Source: Chloroflexota bacterium (GTDB lineage Bacteria; Chloroflexota; UBA6077; FW602-bin22; JACPRP01). Taken from it: DNA of 64,000 bases. The DNA is taken from positions 1 to 64,000 of the forward strand of contig JAMCWX010000068.1 in NCBI GenBank assembly GCA_023480885.1, given 5' to 3'. The notes beneath the pieces are model-generated. The model was not told where the DNA came from. It did no database searches and saw only the letters and a list, made by a program, of their open reading frames with translations. Both the position numbers and the translations under genes were made by a program. Positions 25,154 through 34,031 of this stretch are shown here, piece by piece; positions within the stretch are counted from its first letter, which is position 1, and each line of letters opens with the position of its first letter.

Positions 25154-27220
25154 TCACCAGGCTTCAACAGGAAAGATGGGCAGGCAGAAATAGAATATTG
25201 AGCCCTTCTCGGGGTTGTCCTCGGCTCCACGAGGGGGGCTCTCGAACCAGATACGTCCTCGGTGCCCTTCGATTATGCCGCGTGTGATATAAAGGCCCAG
25301 GCCCAGGCCCACGGCGCAAGGGCCAGACGCCGCGCGATAGAATCGCTGGAAGATGAAAGGCTGCTTTTCCTTCGGAATGCCAGCGCCGTAGTCTCTACAG
25401 GACACAAGGGCCTCGCCGTTGCTTCTCCTGGCCACGATATCAACGGGCCCGCCTTCTGGCGAGTACTTGATGGCATTGGATATAAGGTTGGTAAATACCT
25501 CCTCGATGCGGTGTCTATCCGCATTTACCCAGAGTGAAGCATCGGCCTTCAGCCGCAGAGAGTGTTTGTCGCTGGTTATCTGCAATTTCTCTACCACTTC
25601 GCTGGCCAGGCGGGCCAGATCGAAAGGATTCTTGCTCAACTCGAAGCGCCCTGACTGAATGCGTGTGACGTCGAGCAATTCCTCGATCAACTCTTGCATG
25701 CTGTCCGCCTGATGATTGATGACCTCCAGGCTCCTCAGGTCCTCCTCTCGCCCCGACTCACGAGCCAGCCTGCGCGCCAGTAGCTGGGCAAAGCCTTTTA
25801 TCGAGGTGAGTGGCGTTCTCAGCTCGTGGGAGGCGATCGAGAAAAACTCGTCTTTGAGACGATCCAATTCACGCTCCTCGGTCACGTCGCGCGACACGGT
25901 CAGGCCAAGTACGATCTGGCCGCTTTCGTCCTTGATCGGGCAGCCGCTGAAGACCAGGCATCGCTTCACGCCATCAGCCCCCCACGACACGAGTTCGTGG
26001 TGAACGAATCTTTCGCCGCGAATGGCCTTGCTGATCGGTTGCTCCTCAATTGTGACAGGACGACCGTCGGGAAACGATATCGGAAGGGAGGCAAGTTCCT
26101 CTACGCGCGAACCCATCTCATCGGGAGACTTGAATCCATGCAGGGCCGCGGCCGCGGGATTGCAGCGCATAATCCTGCCAGTTACGTCCGCGATGACCAC
26201 TCCTTCAGTCAAGCTATCGATGATGCCATCTAGCTGGGCTACCCTTCGATTTGAGATTTGCGCGGTCTCGCGCAGTTCGGCGATCGTGCGCTCCAACTGG
26301 TTCTCGATCATATCGTTGAGCTTCTTCAGCTCGCGATTCTTGACGTCAAGCGCACTGAAGGCAGATTGCAGTTCCATATAAGGCCGTCGCACCGCCGAAC
26401 CGAAAAGCGCGCTGAAGATGAAGTAATAGGAAATTACTTCGTAGACGTGGCCCAGCAGGTTGTAGGTATCGTAGGCTGCAGCATAGAGTGTGAACGATAG
26501 CTCGCTAAACACGGTGACGATCAGACCCATGGTAAGCACCTTGAAGAACTGATTGCCCGTGCTCAGATAGGCCCTGAGGTAAACTAGGGCCGCGGCCACC
26601 GCCAGCGCCACAACCAGATATTCCAGCCCGATCTTGAGAGGCGATAGCCCATGGCCAGCGACGAACATCGGCGGGATGCGGTCGGGGAAAAAAGAGACCA
26701 CGACGAAGACGACAGTTGTCACGGCTACGTTTAGCCCCAGCAAAGGTCCGCGTCGCAGAAGCGGGTTTCGAGAACGAGGATCCACGAAGGCGGCAACAAG
26801 GAGCGAGAATGCCAACCACAATCGAAAGGATAGCCAGTACAGGATGCCCTTGTCGACCGAACTCGGGGTCACGAACTCAGGCATTCCCGGAAACGAGAGG
26901 GCGTGCATCACGTCGATAGCGGCAACCGCAAAGAAGGCCGTCCCAATAAAGATTCCCTGCGCGTCTCTCATCTCTCTGCTGGCGTGCCAGTAAACCGCGA
27001 AGATGGAAAAGCCGACGACGAAGCTGGCGGTTTCCAGGAAATAGTGAACTGGTAGATAGACGTCGGCCGTGAACACGACGTAGAAGTACGGTTGTGACAA
27101 AGTCGCCAGTACGAGAACCAGAGCTGAAGCTGCGACGACCGCAAGGATAGGCCATAGCGAACCCAGCAAGGATGTCGGCCAGAGAGCTCTCTGCTGTCCA
27201 GTTTGCGCAGTCCTGTTCAT
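25154..27220 (-). CDS. Membrane sensor histidine kinase (MASE3-PAS-HisKA-HATPase)
   Basis: A 688-residue orphan sensor kinase. An N-terminal multi-helix MASE3-type membrane sensor occupies about residues 15-285. A PAS domain follows (about 325-445, opening with DGIIDSLTEGVVIAD), then the HisKA dimerisation helix with phospho-accepting His in SIASHELRTPLTS (about 465), and the HATPase domain with N box NLISNAIKYSPEG, DYGAGIP and GLGLGLYITR. All catalytic boxes are intact. MASE3 ligands are unknown. No response regulator is adjacent, so its partner is encoded elsewhere. It is flanked by the HD-domain gene downstream. Confidence 0.93.
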   Translation of the reverse strand: MNRTAQTGQQRALWPTSLLGSLWPILAVVAASALVLVLATLSQPYFYVVFTADVYLPVHYFLETASFVVGFSIFAVYWHASREMRDAQGIFIGTAFFAVAAIDVMHALSFPGMPEFVTPSSVDKGILYWLSFRLWLAFSLLVAAFVDPRSRNPLLRRGPLLGLNVAVTTVVFVVVSFFPDRIPPMFVAGHGLSPLKIGLEYLVVALAVAAALVYLRAYLSTGNQFFKVLTMGLIVTVFSELSFTLYAAAYDTYNLLGHVYEVISYYFIFSALFGSAVRRPYMELQSAFSALDVKNRELKKLNDMIENQLERTIAELRETAQISNRRVAQLDGIIDSLTEGVVIADVTGRIMRCNPAAAALHGFKSPDEMGSRVEELASLPISFPDGRPVTIEEQPISKAIRGERFVHHELVSWGADGVKRCLVFSGCPIKDESGQIVLGLTVSRDVTEERELDRLKDEFFSIASHELRTPLTSIKGFAQLLARRLARESGREEDLRSLEVINHQADSMQELIEELLDVTRIQSGRFELSKNPFDLARLASEVVEKLQITSDKHSLRLKADASLWVNADRHRIEEVFTNLISNAIKYSPEGGPVDIVARRSNGEALVSCRDYGAGIPKEKQPFIFQRFYRAASGPCAVGLGLGLYITRGIIEGHRGRIWFESPPRGAEDNPEKGSIFYFCLPIFPVEAW

Positions 27221-27444
27221 AATTCAATCGTACACCCGGTTGCCGCGAATGTGCAACCGAGTACAGTATTGTTGATACGCCTGGGGAATCGAGCCACCCG
27301 GACCAGAACTTTGCTGTACGGGGGCGCAGAGATCGTCTTCAAGGAGACGACCGGCACGGTGACGCCGCAAATCGTCGAGACGCTCAGAAGAAAAATGCGC
27401 TCGGAGCCTTGAAAGAACTACCCGGCCACAGCGACTCCACGGCG

Positions 27445-27789
<345 letters not shown>

Positions 27790-27795
27790 CTACGA

Positions 27796-27821
27796 GGGAC
27801 GCAATGAATTGCGCCCCTACA
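27796..27821. repeat. Dispersed repeat GGGCGCAATGAATTGCGCCCC family, partial copy
   Basis: Only the left arm is present, with one substitution (GGGACGCAATG in place of GGGCGCAATG). It lies between the ferredoxin and macro-domain genes. It is a truncated or degraded unit. Confidence 0.65.
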
Positions 27822-27842
27822 TTCTTTTCGCCAGCGCTATCT

Positions 27843-28361
27843 CTATCCTCTGGTGTCATCAATGGCGCCGAGCTTTCTCTCGAAAGCATGGTAGGCATCA
27901 TGGCCGCGTAGAGCAAACACGACCTCTTCAAGAGAAGTAGGTCTAGAGAGATGGTCTCGCACAGCGCCGATCATTATCTCCGCGGCCTCGTCCAGAGGGA
28001 AGCCCCCTACGCCCGTGCCGAGAGCGGGGAAGGCGATACTCTTCAATCCCAACTCCTCCGCACGCCTCAGGCTGTTGACGGTCGCAGCACGGATCTTGTG
28101 CGCATCTGTTGTCAGATCCAGGCCCATTACCGCCGCGTGGATGACGTATTCGGCCTTTAGACGTCCAGCGTGGGTGACAACCGCTTCCCCCACAGGAATC
28201 GGCCCTTTCTTGACCGCTTCGTCCTCGATCTCCTGGCCACCAGCCCGCTTAATAGCGCCGGCGACCCCCGCGCCCATCCACAGGTGATTGTTCGCAGCGT
28301 TCACGATGGCATCCGTGGCTAGCTCGGTGATATCACCCTGAAACAGGCTTATCGCGGGCAT
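27843..28361 (-). CDS. Macro-domain protein (ADP-ribose binding)
   Basis: A 172-residue single macro domain of the YmdB/O-acetyl-ADP-ribose deacetylase class. GDITELATDAIVNAANN near residues 9-25 is the adenine/ribose site, GAGVAGAIKRAGG near 31-43 the catalytic loop, and FPALGTGVGGFP near 111-122 the phosphate loop. It would bind ADP-ribose or remove it from proteins, nucleic acids or O-acetyl-ADP-ribose. It starts 12 bases after the end of the upstream hypothetical gene and is almost surely cotranscribed with it. No ADP-ribosyltransferase is seen nearby. Confidence 0.92.
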   Translation of the reverse strand: MPAISLFQGDITELATDAIVNAANNHLWMGAGVAGAIKRAGGQEIEDEAVKKGPIPVGEAVVTHAGRLKAEYVIHAAVMGLDLTTDAHKIRAATVNSLRRAEELGLKSIAFPALGTGVGGFPLDEAAEIMIGAVRDHLSRPTSLEEVVFALRGHDAYHAFERKLGAIDDTRG

Positions 28362-28373
28362 AGGCGATCCTCG

Positions 28374-28862
28374 TTACTCGCTCAACTTGAACTCGCGCAG
28401 GCCGTAGTAGTTGTCGGATCGAATGATCTTCTCGATGAAATCCGGTTCGTAGTTATGCGGCTTGCTGGAAAGGGGAATCCACTCCGCAAGCTTCTCCCGT
28501 ATGGTTTCGGCATCGGCTGGCTGATTGGAATACGCGAGGAATATGCGAAATATGGCTTCCAGCACTGGCGTCTCGGTGGTAATATACCCCTTGGACTTCA
28601 AGCAGCACGAGCGAATGACCGCGAAGGGATTGGCGCCGTAAGGCACGATTCTGGTCTCGTACACTACCCTGCCAGTCTGTTGATTAAGCGTTGGCACCTT
28701 CTCTTTAGTTTCAGTACCTATTTTTTCCTTGCAAGGCGAGCAGAACCTTGCCTGAGCCATCACCTTGAACGACCGATTGTGTTCGTCGTACCAACGCATA
28801 TCTATGAAGAACTTCGGTCTTTCCTTTTCTTCCACCCGCGTCAGCTCTAATTCGTCCGGCAA
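28374..28862 (-). CDS. Hypothetical cysteine-containing protein
   Basis: A 162-residue cytosolic protein that I do not recognise. TTG 28862 is chosen because AGGAGG lies close upstream on the minus strand; an in-frame ATG at 28889 precedes that site and is less likely. It has a CSPC pair near residue 41, a CC pair near 88 that might join it in metal binding, and a charged N-terminus. The C-terminal half is helical and ends in YYGLREFKLSE. It is 12 bases upstream of the macro-domain gene, so a linked function is possible. Composition resembles its neighbours, with no sign of transfer. Confidence 0.6.
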   Translation of the reverse strand: MPDELELTRVEEKERPKFFIDMRWYDEHNRSFKVMAQARFCSPCKEKIGTETKEKVPTLNQQTGRVVYETRIVPYGANPFAVIRSCCLKSKGYITTETPVLEAIFRIFLAYSNQPADAETIREKLAEWIPLSSKPHNYEPDFIEKIIRSDNYYGLREFKLSE

Positions 28863-29021
28863 GGCTAAACCTCCTAGTCGGGTTTCCACAGTCCCTCACT
28901 AACTTTTTTCCAATTCTACAGCAAACAGCCATATAACGCAACAAAGCAAAAGAAGGTGCTTTCCTAACGGGCAAGCTTCGGCGCTTCATTCTCCCCAATA
29001 ACTGCAGGGTCCCAGTTTTCC

Positions 29022-30107
29022 TTAGACGAAGCCCAATCTCGGACTGAAGCCTAAGAAGAATATGGCGACGAAGTAGATCGCGTTGATCGCGAGCCCCAGC
29101 GGCACTCCCAGCTTCGCCCACTCGCTACTCTTGATGCCGAGCTTGCCAGCGGAGATGATGTTCGGGATATTCCCAGGGATCAGCATCCCGCCCGAAACGA
29201 GCAGGCCCATGAGCGCGGCGTTGATTTGAGCCTGAGTCATGGAGGGGGCGATCTCCGCGGCTGTCAGGGTGGCATTATCGAGGATTGCCGAGACCATGTT
29301 CAGCCAGAAGAGAATTGTGGCGGGTAACAGGGTGAAGTATTTGTTGATGATGACCTCCATACCCGCCCCGAGTAGAAACAGCGCCGCGACGAACGCGTAC
29401 ACCTTAATCGCCCTGACGAAGACTTCTTTCAGGCCACCTGCGGCCACAGCGACCTCGACCCTGTGTACGTGCCTGGATGATTTCTTGCCCACGTGGAAGA
29501 CGCCGAACAGGCCGCATCCCACAACCCCCAGAGTGACGAGTATGCCGAGCTGATCGAACAGGTACCAGAAGCCCGCGTGGTATGGTGCGCTAGACAGCTT
29601 GACGACGGCGATTGTGGAGAGCGGCTCGCCAAGTGGCGTGAGCACTGCGCCGAGGCCTATGGAGAAGCAAGAGATAATCACGAGATTCGTCTTGTCCTTG
29701 TGACGAAGCGGCATCAGGTTTGTTACCTCGACGAGCAGCAGGGCCGCGATTATGGCCGTGATGACGCTCGACAGCAGCCCCAGTCCCACGACGATTACAA
29801 AGACCGCCAGGTTCATAGGGACGACCTTCAGGGCGCTGTTCACTGCCCTCTCGAAAGCTCGTCGGCCATAGAAGAAGACGAGGCCCGCTACCAACACCGC
29901 GGGAACAATGCCCCTCGCGATGGGCTCTTCGACAGCCTGCCTTACTAACTCCAACCCCCACTTGCTGGTCACCGTCACCGCCAGCGCGCCCATCACAAAG
30001 AGAAATATCTCGAGGTTCTCTTCGACTATCCTCACCTTGAACGGGAAGATCAGCACGATCAGGAAAACCACGAACAGAACTATATCAATTGCACTTGGCT
30101 CTACCAT
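29022..30107 (-). CDS. DUF1646 family membrane protein, putative ion antiporter
   Basis: A polytopic protein of about 361 residues with some ten transmembrane helices and matching the DUF1646 family, part of the ion transporter superfamily that includes Na+/H+ antiporters and citrate carriers. The motifs LTPLGEPLSTIAVVKL and LDNATLTAAEIAPSM resemble the paired half-helix regions of that fold. ATG 30107 is preceded by GAGGTGG. It is the last gene of the gcdD-gcdB unit, 34 bases after the small zinc-ribbon protein. A role in recycling the Na+ pumped out by the decarboxylase is a reasonable inference; the substrate is not proven. Confidence 0.78.
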   Translation of the reverse strand: MVEPSAIDIVLFVVFLIVLIFPFKVRIVEENLEIFLFVMGALAVTVTSKWGLELVRQAVEEPIARGIVPAVLVAGLVFFYGRRAFERAVNSALKVVPMNLAVFVIVVGLGLLSSVITAIIAALLLVEVTNLMPLRHKDKTNLVIISCFSIGLGAVLTPLGEPLSTIAVVKLSSAPYHAGFWYLFDQLGILVTLGVVGCGLFGVFHVGKKSSRHVHRVEVAVAAGGLKEVFVRAIKVYAFVAALFLLGAGMEVIINKYFTLLPATILFWLNMVSAILDNATLTAAEIAPSMTQAQINAALMGLLVSGGMLIPGNIPNIISAGKLGIKSSEWAKLGVPLGLAINAIYFVAIFFLGFSPRLGFV

Positions 30108-30141
30108 CGGACCACCTCTCCCCCCTATCTTCTTATTCTGC

Positions 30142-30435
30142 TCACTTTTCTCCCCGACCATCATCGTCCTTGCGCAGAGGGGTCGCGCAGCGGACGCATT
30201 TGTCGGCTTCGGCGGAGTTAACAAGGAAACAACGAGGACAAGTGACGACGCTCACAGACGAAACCTGGATGGCCGACGCCACCAGCGCCAGGCCACCCAG
30301 GGCGATAACGACTCCGAGAAGATAGATGAAAATTGCCCAGTTTCCTGGGCCTATCATTCCCGAGAGCACGCGTACGAAAACAATGCCTACTACAATCAGA
30401 AACAGTCCTAACCAGGTACGACGCTGACGGAACAC
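30142..30435 (-). CDS. Small two-helix membrane protein with zinc ribbon
   Basis: A 97-residue protein with two transmembrane segments (about residues 8-26 and 33-57) followed by a cytosolic zinc ribbon with CPRC near 66-69 and CVRC near 80-83, and a charged tail. It starts 15 bases after gcdB and ends 34 bases before DUF1646, so it is embedded in the sodium-pump unit. I know no named family; it may be an assembly or regulatory factor for one of the membrane proteins around it. Its length and conserved cysteine pairs make it a credible gene. Confidence 0.7.
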   Translation of the reverse strand: MFRQRRTWLGLFLIVVGIVFVRVLSGMIGPGNWAIFIYLLGVVIALGGLALVASAIQVSSVSVVTCPRCFLVNSAEADKCVRCATPLRKDDDGRGEK

Positions 30436-30450
30436 GAGTATCCTCGGCGC

Positions 30451-31650
30451 TCAGCGCAGCAATCCCACGTAGATGCCCGCGATGATGGCGGTGGTGATCA
30501 CGCCAGCGACGTTGGGCCCCATGGCGAACGGAAGGATGACTGCCCTTTTGTTCACAGCGAAGGCACACTTTTGGGCAACCTTGGCCGTCGTCGGCATACA
30601 CGACACGCCCGCGATGCCTATAAGTGGATTGGTCTTGCCTCCTGAAAGCCAGTAGGTCACTACGCCAGCAATTAGGCCGCCAATCCCTGATACGAGCAGA
30701 GCGACCATCCCCAGGATCATTATCAGGACGATTCTTGGATCCGTAACAACGCTGACGCTGAGCAAGGCACCCAGCACAAAGCCCAGGAAGAAGCTCGAAC
30801 CTGTGAGCACTACCTCGTCGAGGAACTTGCGGTAACGCGGGATATCGGCCTCTTTGACAATCACGCCAATGAAGAACGAAGCGAATAGTGGCGCGGCCAC
30901 AGGGAATAGGAGCGAAAGCACTGTGCCTGCCAGGACGGCAAAGGCCAGCTTCTGCCGCGAAGACACCTTTGGAATGGAGCGCAAGTCCATCACAATGCCC
31001 TGCATATGCTTGGGCACGAACAGCTTAATCATGTACGGGTAGATCGCATAGGTGATGCTCAGATATACGTAGGCTACCACCGAGATAGGCACGAAGAGGT
31101 GCTTGGCCAGTTCCAAAGACGTAAACAATACCATTGGACCATCTGCCCCGCCGACGATAGCGATGGCAGCAGCCTCCTTGTAAGTGAAGCCGAAGGCAAC
31201 GGCCAACGGGAACGTCAGAATCGAGCCCAACTCAGCGGCCACAGCTATCAGCATGCTGGTAAATGGTCGGGCGATCAGGAAGTCCAGGTCGGTGATTACG
31301 CCAATGCCCATAAACACCAGACAGGCGATGAGGCTGTTGGAGAAAGTCAGGTTGTACACTGGCTGGAGGAAAAAGATCTGCATCCCGTTAAGCACGTCAT
31401 CGGGTTTGGCCAGCATAGGGTCGACGAAGAGGTTCGTAAGCCTTCCGTCCATAGTGAGGATAGCGCCGTTGACCAGGGCCATGGCCAGGCCCATTGGCAT
31501 CAGAATCAGCGGGTCCAGGATTTCTTTAGCGCTAAGATAGATGAGCAGAAGCCCCAGAGCAATGAGAGCGATACGAATCGCGACAGTCGTCGCGTCCATT
31601 TGACCGAAGGTAGAGACCCCCTCGAATACTCTCGCAAGTTGGTCGATCAC
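30451..31650 (-). CDS. gcdB: Sodium-pumping decarboxylase beta subunit (GcdB/OadB)
   Basis: A 399-residue membrane subunit of a Na+-translocating biotin decarboxylase. It shows the family signatures GGADGPMVLFTS (about residue 179) carrying the Na+-site aspartate, NPLIGIAGVSCMPTTAKV (about 342) and GPNVAGVITTA (about 377), with about 9-11 helices. It removes CO2 from carboxybiotin on the carrier protein and couples this to export of one or two Na+. GTG 31650 overlaps the gcdD stop by GTGA. GcdB, OadB and MmdB are close relatives; glutaconyl-CoA specificity is inferred from gcdA on the other strand. It is followed by a zinc-ribbon membrane protein and DUF1646. Confidence 0.92.
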   Translation of the reverse strand: MIDQLARVFEGVSTFGQMDATTVAIRIALIALGLLLIYLSAKEILDPLILMPMGLAMALVNGAILTMDGRLTNLFVDPMLAKPDDVLNGMQIFFLQPVYNLTFSNSLIACLVFMGIGVITDLDFLIARPFTSMLIAVAAELGSILTFPLAVAFGFTYKEAAAIAIVGGADGPMVLFTSLELAKHLFVPISVVAYVYLSITYAIYPYMIKLFVPKHMQGIVMDLRSIPKVSSRQKLAFAVLAGTVLSLLFPVAAPLFASFFIGVIVKEADIPRYRKFLDEVVLTGSSFFLGFVLGALLSVSVVTDPRIVLIMILGMVALLVSGIGGLIAGVVTYWLSGGKTNPLIGIAGVSCMPTTAKVAQKCAFAVNKRAVILPFAMGPNVAGVITTAIIAGIYVGLLR

Positions 31651-31820
31651 GCTATCGCCCCCTCTTTCTTAGCACCCTCTTCCACGCTGGGAACCTTTGG
31701 CTTAGCGCGCTCGGCGGTAGCGCGACGAATGACCACGATAACCACACCGACGAAAAGGGCAACGACTAGAGTGAGGACATATACACCCATAACGAAGATC
31801 AATGCGTTAACAGCCTCCAA
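31647..31820 (-). CDS. Small membrane subunit of sodium-pumping decarboxylase (GcdD/OadG-like)
   Basis: A 57-residue frame with a TTG start four bases after GGAGGG. One transmembrane helix (about residues 6-31, LIFVMGVYVLTLVVALFVGV core) is followed by a basic, then Pro/Lys/Glu-rich tail. This is the architecture of OadG/GcdD-type gamma/delta subunits, which clamp the carboxyltransferase to the beta subunit. Its stop overlaps the GTG of gcdB (GTGA), as expected of a coupled subunit pair. It is easily missed because of its length and TTG start. It is shorter than most GcdD proteins (about 100 residues) and nearer to OadG in size. Confidence 0.72.
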   Translation of the reverse strand: MEAVNALIFVMGVYVLTLVVALFVGVVIVVIRRATAERAKPKVPSVEEGAKKEGAIA

Positions 31821-32003
31821 TTCGCCCTCCGCAAATGTTGATATTGACTAGTCCCTCAGGAGAGAGCTGCCGCACGCGGGGAACCACCGCATCACTACAG
31901 TAGAGCCATTATGAGGGAAACCACCTAGCTCACGGTTAGGCGCAGTATATCACAGATATGACGGGATTACAATAATGTGCCATATTCCGAGGCAGCAAAT
32001 CAC

Positions 32004-32032
32004 TTGACAAGATAGAGCAGGAACTGTAGATT
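32004..32032 (+). promoter_or_regulatory. Promoter for the 3-hydroxyacyl-CoA dehydrogenase gene
   Basis: TTGACA (32004-32009), a 17-base spacer and TAGATT (32027-32032). It lies in the 321-base divergent gap (31821-32141) between gcdD and this gene. A/T-rich sequence around 31945-31985 could hold the opposing gcdD promoter, but I see no clear pair there. Confidence 0.55.
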
Positions 32033-32141
32033 CGAGGAGAACGATCTATCTCGGCCAGAGCCGCGCGAACACATAGCCAGATGTTCTGGTCGTCACCCCT
32101 GGGCCGAATTCTCAATTCAATACCAAATGTGGAGGCGCTTA

Positions 32142-33008
32142 ATGGAAGTAAAGCAGGTTTGCATTCTCGGGGCTGGTACTATGGGGCATCAACTTGCCCA
32201 GTCATTCGCGACGGCGGGCTTCGGCGTGTCGATGTACGACGTGCAAGACGTTTTTGTGGAAAAGGGCCACAGCACCATCAAAGGAAATCTGCAGCGCTTT
32301 TTCGTCGACAAAGGCAAGATGACACAGGAACAGGCCGACGCCATTCTCGGCAGGATCAAGCCCACGACCAGCTTTGAGGATGCCGCTAGAGACGCAGACC
32401 TTGTCGTCGAGGCCATCCCTGAGATCATGGAACTCAAGAAGGAGACGTTCAAGAGGCTCTCCGCGGTATGCCGCCCTGACACGATTCTCGCTTCGAACAC
32501 GTCATCGCTGAGCATAACCGAGATGGCATCTGTGTCCACCAATCCTGAGCGGGTCATCGGCATGCACTTCTTCAATCCGGTGGCGGTCATGCGCCTGGTA
32601 GAGATCGTGCGCGCCTTTTCAACTTCGGAAGAGACAATTCAGGTAATCAAGGAGATTTCCGAAAAGAGACTGGGCAAAGAGACTGTCGTCGTCAAGGACA
32701 GCCCGGGCTTCATCACCAGCCGCATGGTCAGCGTGATCTCCAACGAGGCAGCCTGTATGCTTCAGGAGGGCCTGGCGAGCGCCGAGGACATCGACAAGGC
32801 GATCAGGCTGGGGCTGGCGCATCCGATGGGGCCATTGGAGCTCCAGGATTACACGAGCGGTGTCGGCCTCTGCCATGAGGTAATGACCTACCTGCAGCAG
32901 GAATTCGGCGATCCCAAGTATCGCCCGGCCTTTCTCCTGACTCAGCTAGTGCGTGCCGGCCGTCTCGGGCGCAAGACAGGCAAAGGCTTTTACGATCCAG
33001 CCAGATAG
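32142..33008 (+). CDS. 3-hydroxyacyl-CoA dehydrogenase (3-hydroxybutyryl-CoA type)
   Basis: A 288-residue NAD-dependent dehydrogenase. The Rossmann motif [11 protein letters not shown] is at residues 9-19, the catalytic His in [16 protein letters not shown] near 144, and [11 protein letters not shown] near 188 opens the helical C-terminal domain. Length matches HBD/PaaH enzymes. ATG 32142 is preceded by GGAGG; five extra residues upstream are unneeded. It oxidises (S)-3-hydroxybutyryl-CoA or a similar acyl-CoA to the 3-oxo form, the step after hydration of crotonyl-CoA. Lying beside the glutaconyl-CoA decarboxylase genes, it fits as the downstream enzyme of the crotonyl-CoA product. Confidence 0.9.
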   Translation: MEVKQVCILGAGTMGHQLAQSFATAGFGVSMYDVQDVFVEKGHSTIKGNLQRFFVDKGKMTQEQADAILGRIKPTTSFEDAARDADLVVEAIPEIMELKKETFKRLSAVCRPDTILASNTSSLSITEMASVSTNPERVIGMHFFNPVAVMRLVEIVRAFSTSEETIQVIKEISEKRLGKETVVVKDSPGFITSRMVSVISNEAACMLQEGLASAEDIDKAIRLGLAHPMGPLELQDYTSGVGLCHEVMTYLQQEFGDPKYRPAFLLTQLVRAGRLGRKTGKGFYDPAR

Positions 33009-33067
33009 ACGTCGTCACACTACATAGCGCTTTGGATAAGACTACGGCCTGTAGTCGCCTGGCATGG

Positions 33068-33100
33068 CCCTCACCCTAACCTCTCCCTCTGGGAGAGGAG
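33068..33100. repeat. Dispersed repeat CCCTCACCCTAACC family, copy 2
   Basis: CCCTCACCCTAACC is followed by the palindrome CTCTCCCTCTGGGAGAG. It lies between the hydroxyacyl-CoA dehydrogenase and TerC-family genes and matches copies at 1041, 42464 and 58465. Confidence 0.75.
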
Positions 33101-33204
33101 ATGATTGGCTGGCAATGCACGACTTTGAAAAGGCATTGTTCGCGTTGACACCGCTACTGCAAGCGTAATATACTTGGCCTGGCGCAAAGTCCAGGGGAGG
33201 GGAA

Positions 33205-33927
33205 TTGGAGCTTTTCTCGGCGCTGGCAAGCATCGTGATCATCGACCTGGTGTTGAGTGGCGACAATGCCGTCGTCATCGGCATGGCTGCCCATAGCCTG
33301 CCAGAGCGGCAAAGGAAGCTGGCGATTGCGATCGGAGGTGCTGCCGCGGTCGCGCTGCGGGTAGCGAGCACAGGCGTCGCCTCCATGCTACTCCTAATCC
33401 CTGTGCTTAAGCTTGTGGGCGGCCTATTGCTGATCTGGATCGCTTTCAGCCTGCTCGAAGAGGAAGAAGAGGACCACGAGCGCACCAAGCTGGCCAGCAG
33501 CTTCCGCACCGCCATCCAGACCATCCTAATGGCCGATTTCGTTATGAGCCTGGACAACGTCCTCGCCGTTGCGGGAGCAGCGCACGGAGATGTCCCGCTG
33601 CTCATCTTCGGACTCGCGCTCAGCATGCCCATCATTATGTTCTCGGGAAGCATAGTCGCAGCGCTGATCGATCGCCTATGGTGGCTGGCCTACGTCGGCT
33701 CCGGCGTGATCGCCTGGACTGGCGCCGCGATGGTGATCGAGGATGAGTCACTCCACAGCGCCATCGCCGGGCTGGATTTCCTGAAGCTAGCGTTCCCGGC
33801 GCTGACGCTCGTGGTCGTCGTTGCCTCCTCGCATTGGTTCCATCGGCGCCCTGGCAGGGCGATTAACCCCAAGACTAATGTCATTCAAGCTATGCCTGAC
33901 GCTTGCTCTGAGGAGACAGGGGAATAA
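33205..33927 (+). CDS. TerC/YjbE-family integral membrane protein
   Basis: A 240-residue membrane protein with about seven helices. LVLSGDNAVVIGMAA (about residues 16-30) and MSLDNVLAVAGAAHG (about 115-129) are the duplicated TerC/YjbE motifs carrying buried acidic residues in helices 1 and 4. Family members export Mn2+ or other metals, or aid membrane-protein metalation. The TTG at 33205 is preceded by GGGGAGGGG; no ATG fits better. It has a short acidic linker (EEEEEDHE) between the halves. It lies between two acyl-CoA genes, but no functional tie is evident. Confidence 0.87.
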   Translation: MELFSALASIVIIDLVLSGDNAVVIGMAAHSLPERQRKLAIAIGGAAAVALRVASTGVASMLLLIPVLKLVGGLLLIWIAFSLLEEEEEDHERTKLASSFRTAIQTILMADFVMSLDNVLAVAGAAHGDVPLLIFGLALSMPIIMFSGSIVAALIDRLWWLAYVGSGVIAWTGAAMVIEDESLHSAIAGLDFLKLAFPALTLVVVVASSHWFHRRPGRAINPKTNVIQAMPDACSEETGE

Positions 33928-33939
33928 AGCGTTTGGCGA

Positions 33940-33968
33940 TTGTCCCCCTGCATAGCGTGTGTTATAAT
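33940..33968 (+). promoter_or_regulatory. gcdA promoter
   Basis: TTGTCC (33940-33945), a 17-base spacer and a perfect TATAAT (33963-33968). It lies just after the TerC-family stop codon and 64 bases before the gcdA ATG, so gcdA has its own promoter. Confidence 0.65.
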
Positions 33969-34031
33969 AGCGCCGCTCAGCGACCCAGAATAAGAGAACT
34001 TTCTACGGAGCAGTAGAAGGAGGAATGATCG

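Noticed and set aside
27203-27412. A 69-codon plus-strand frame between the kinase and ferredoxin genes
   Set aside because: It has no clear ribosome site, overlaps the kinase start, matches nothing I recognise and is probably a chance frame or a gene fragment.
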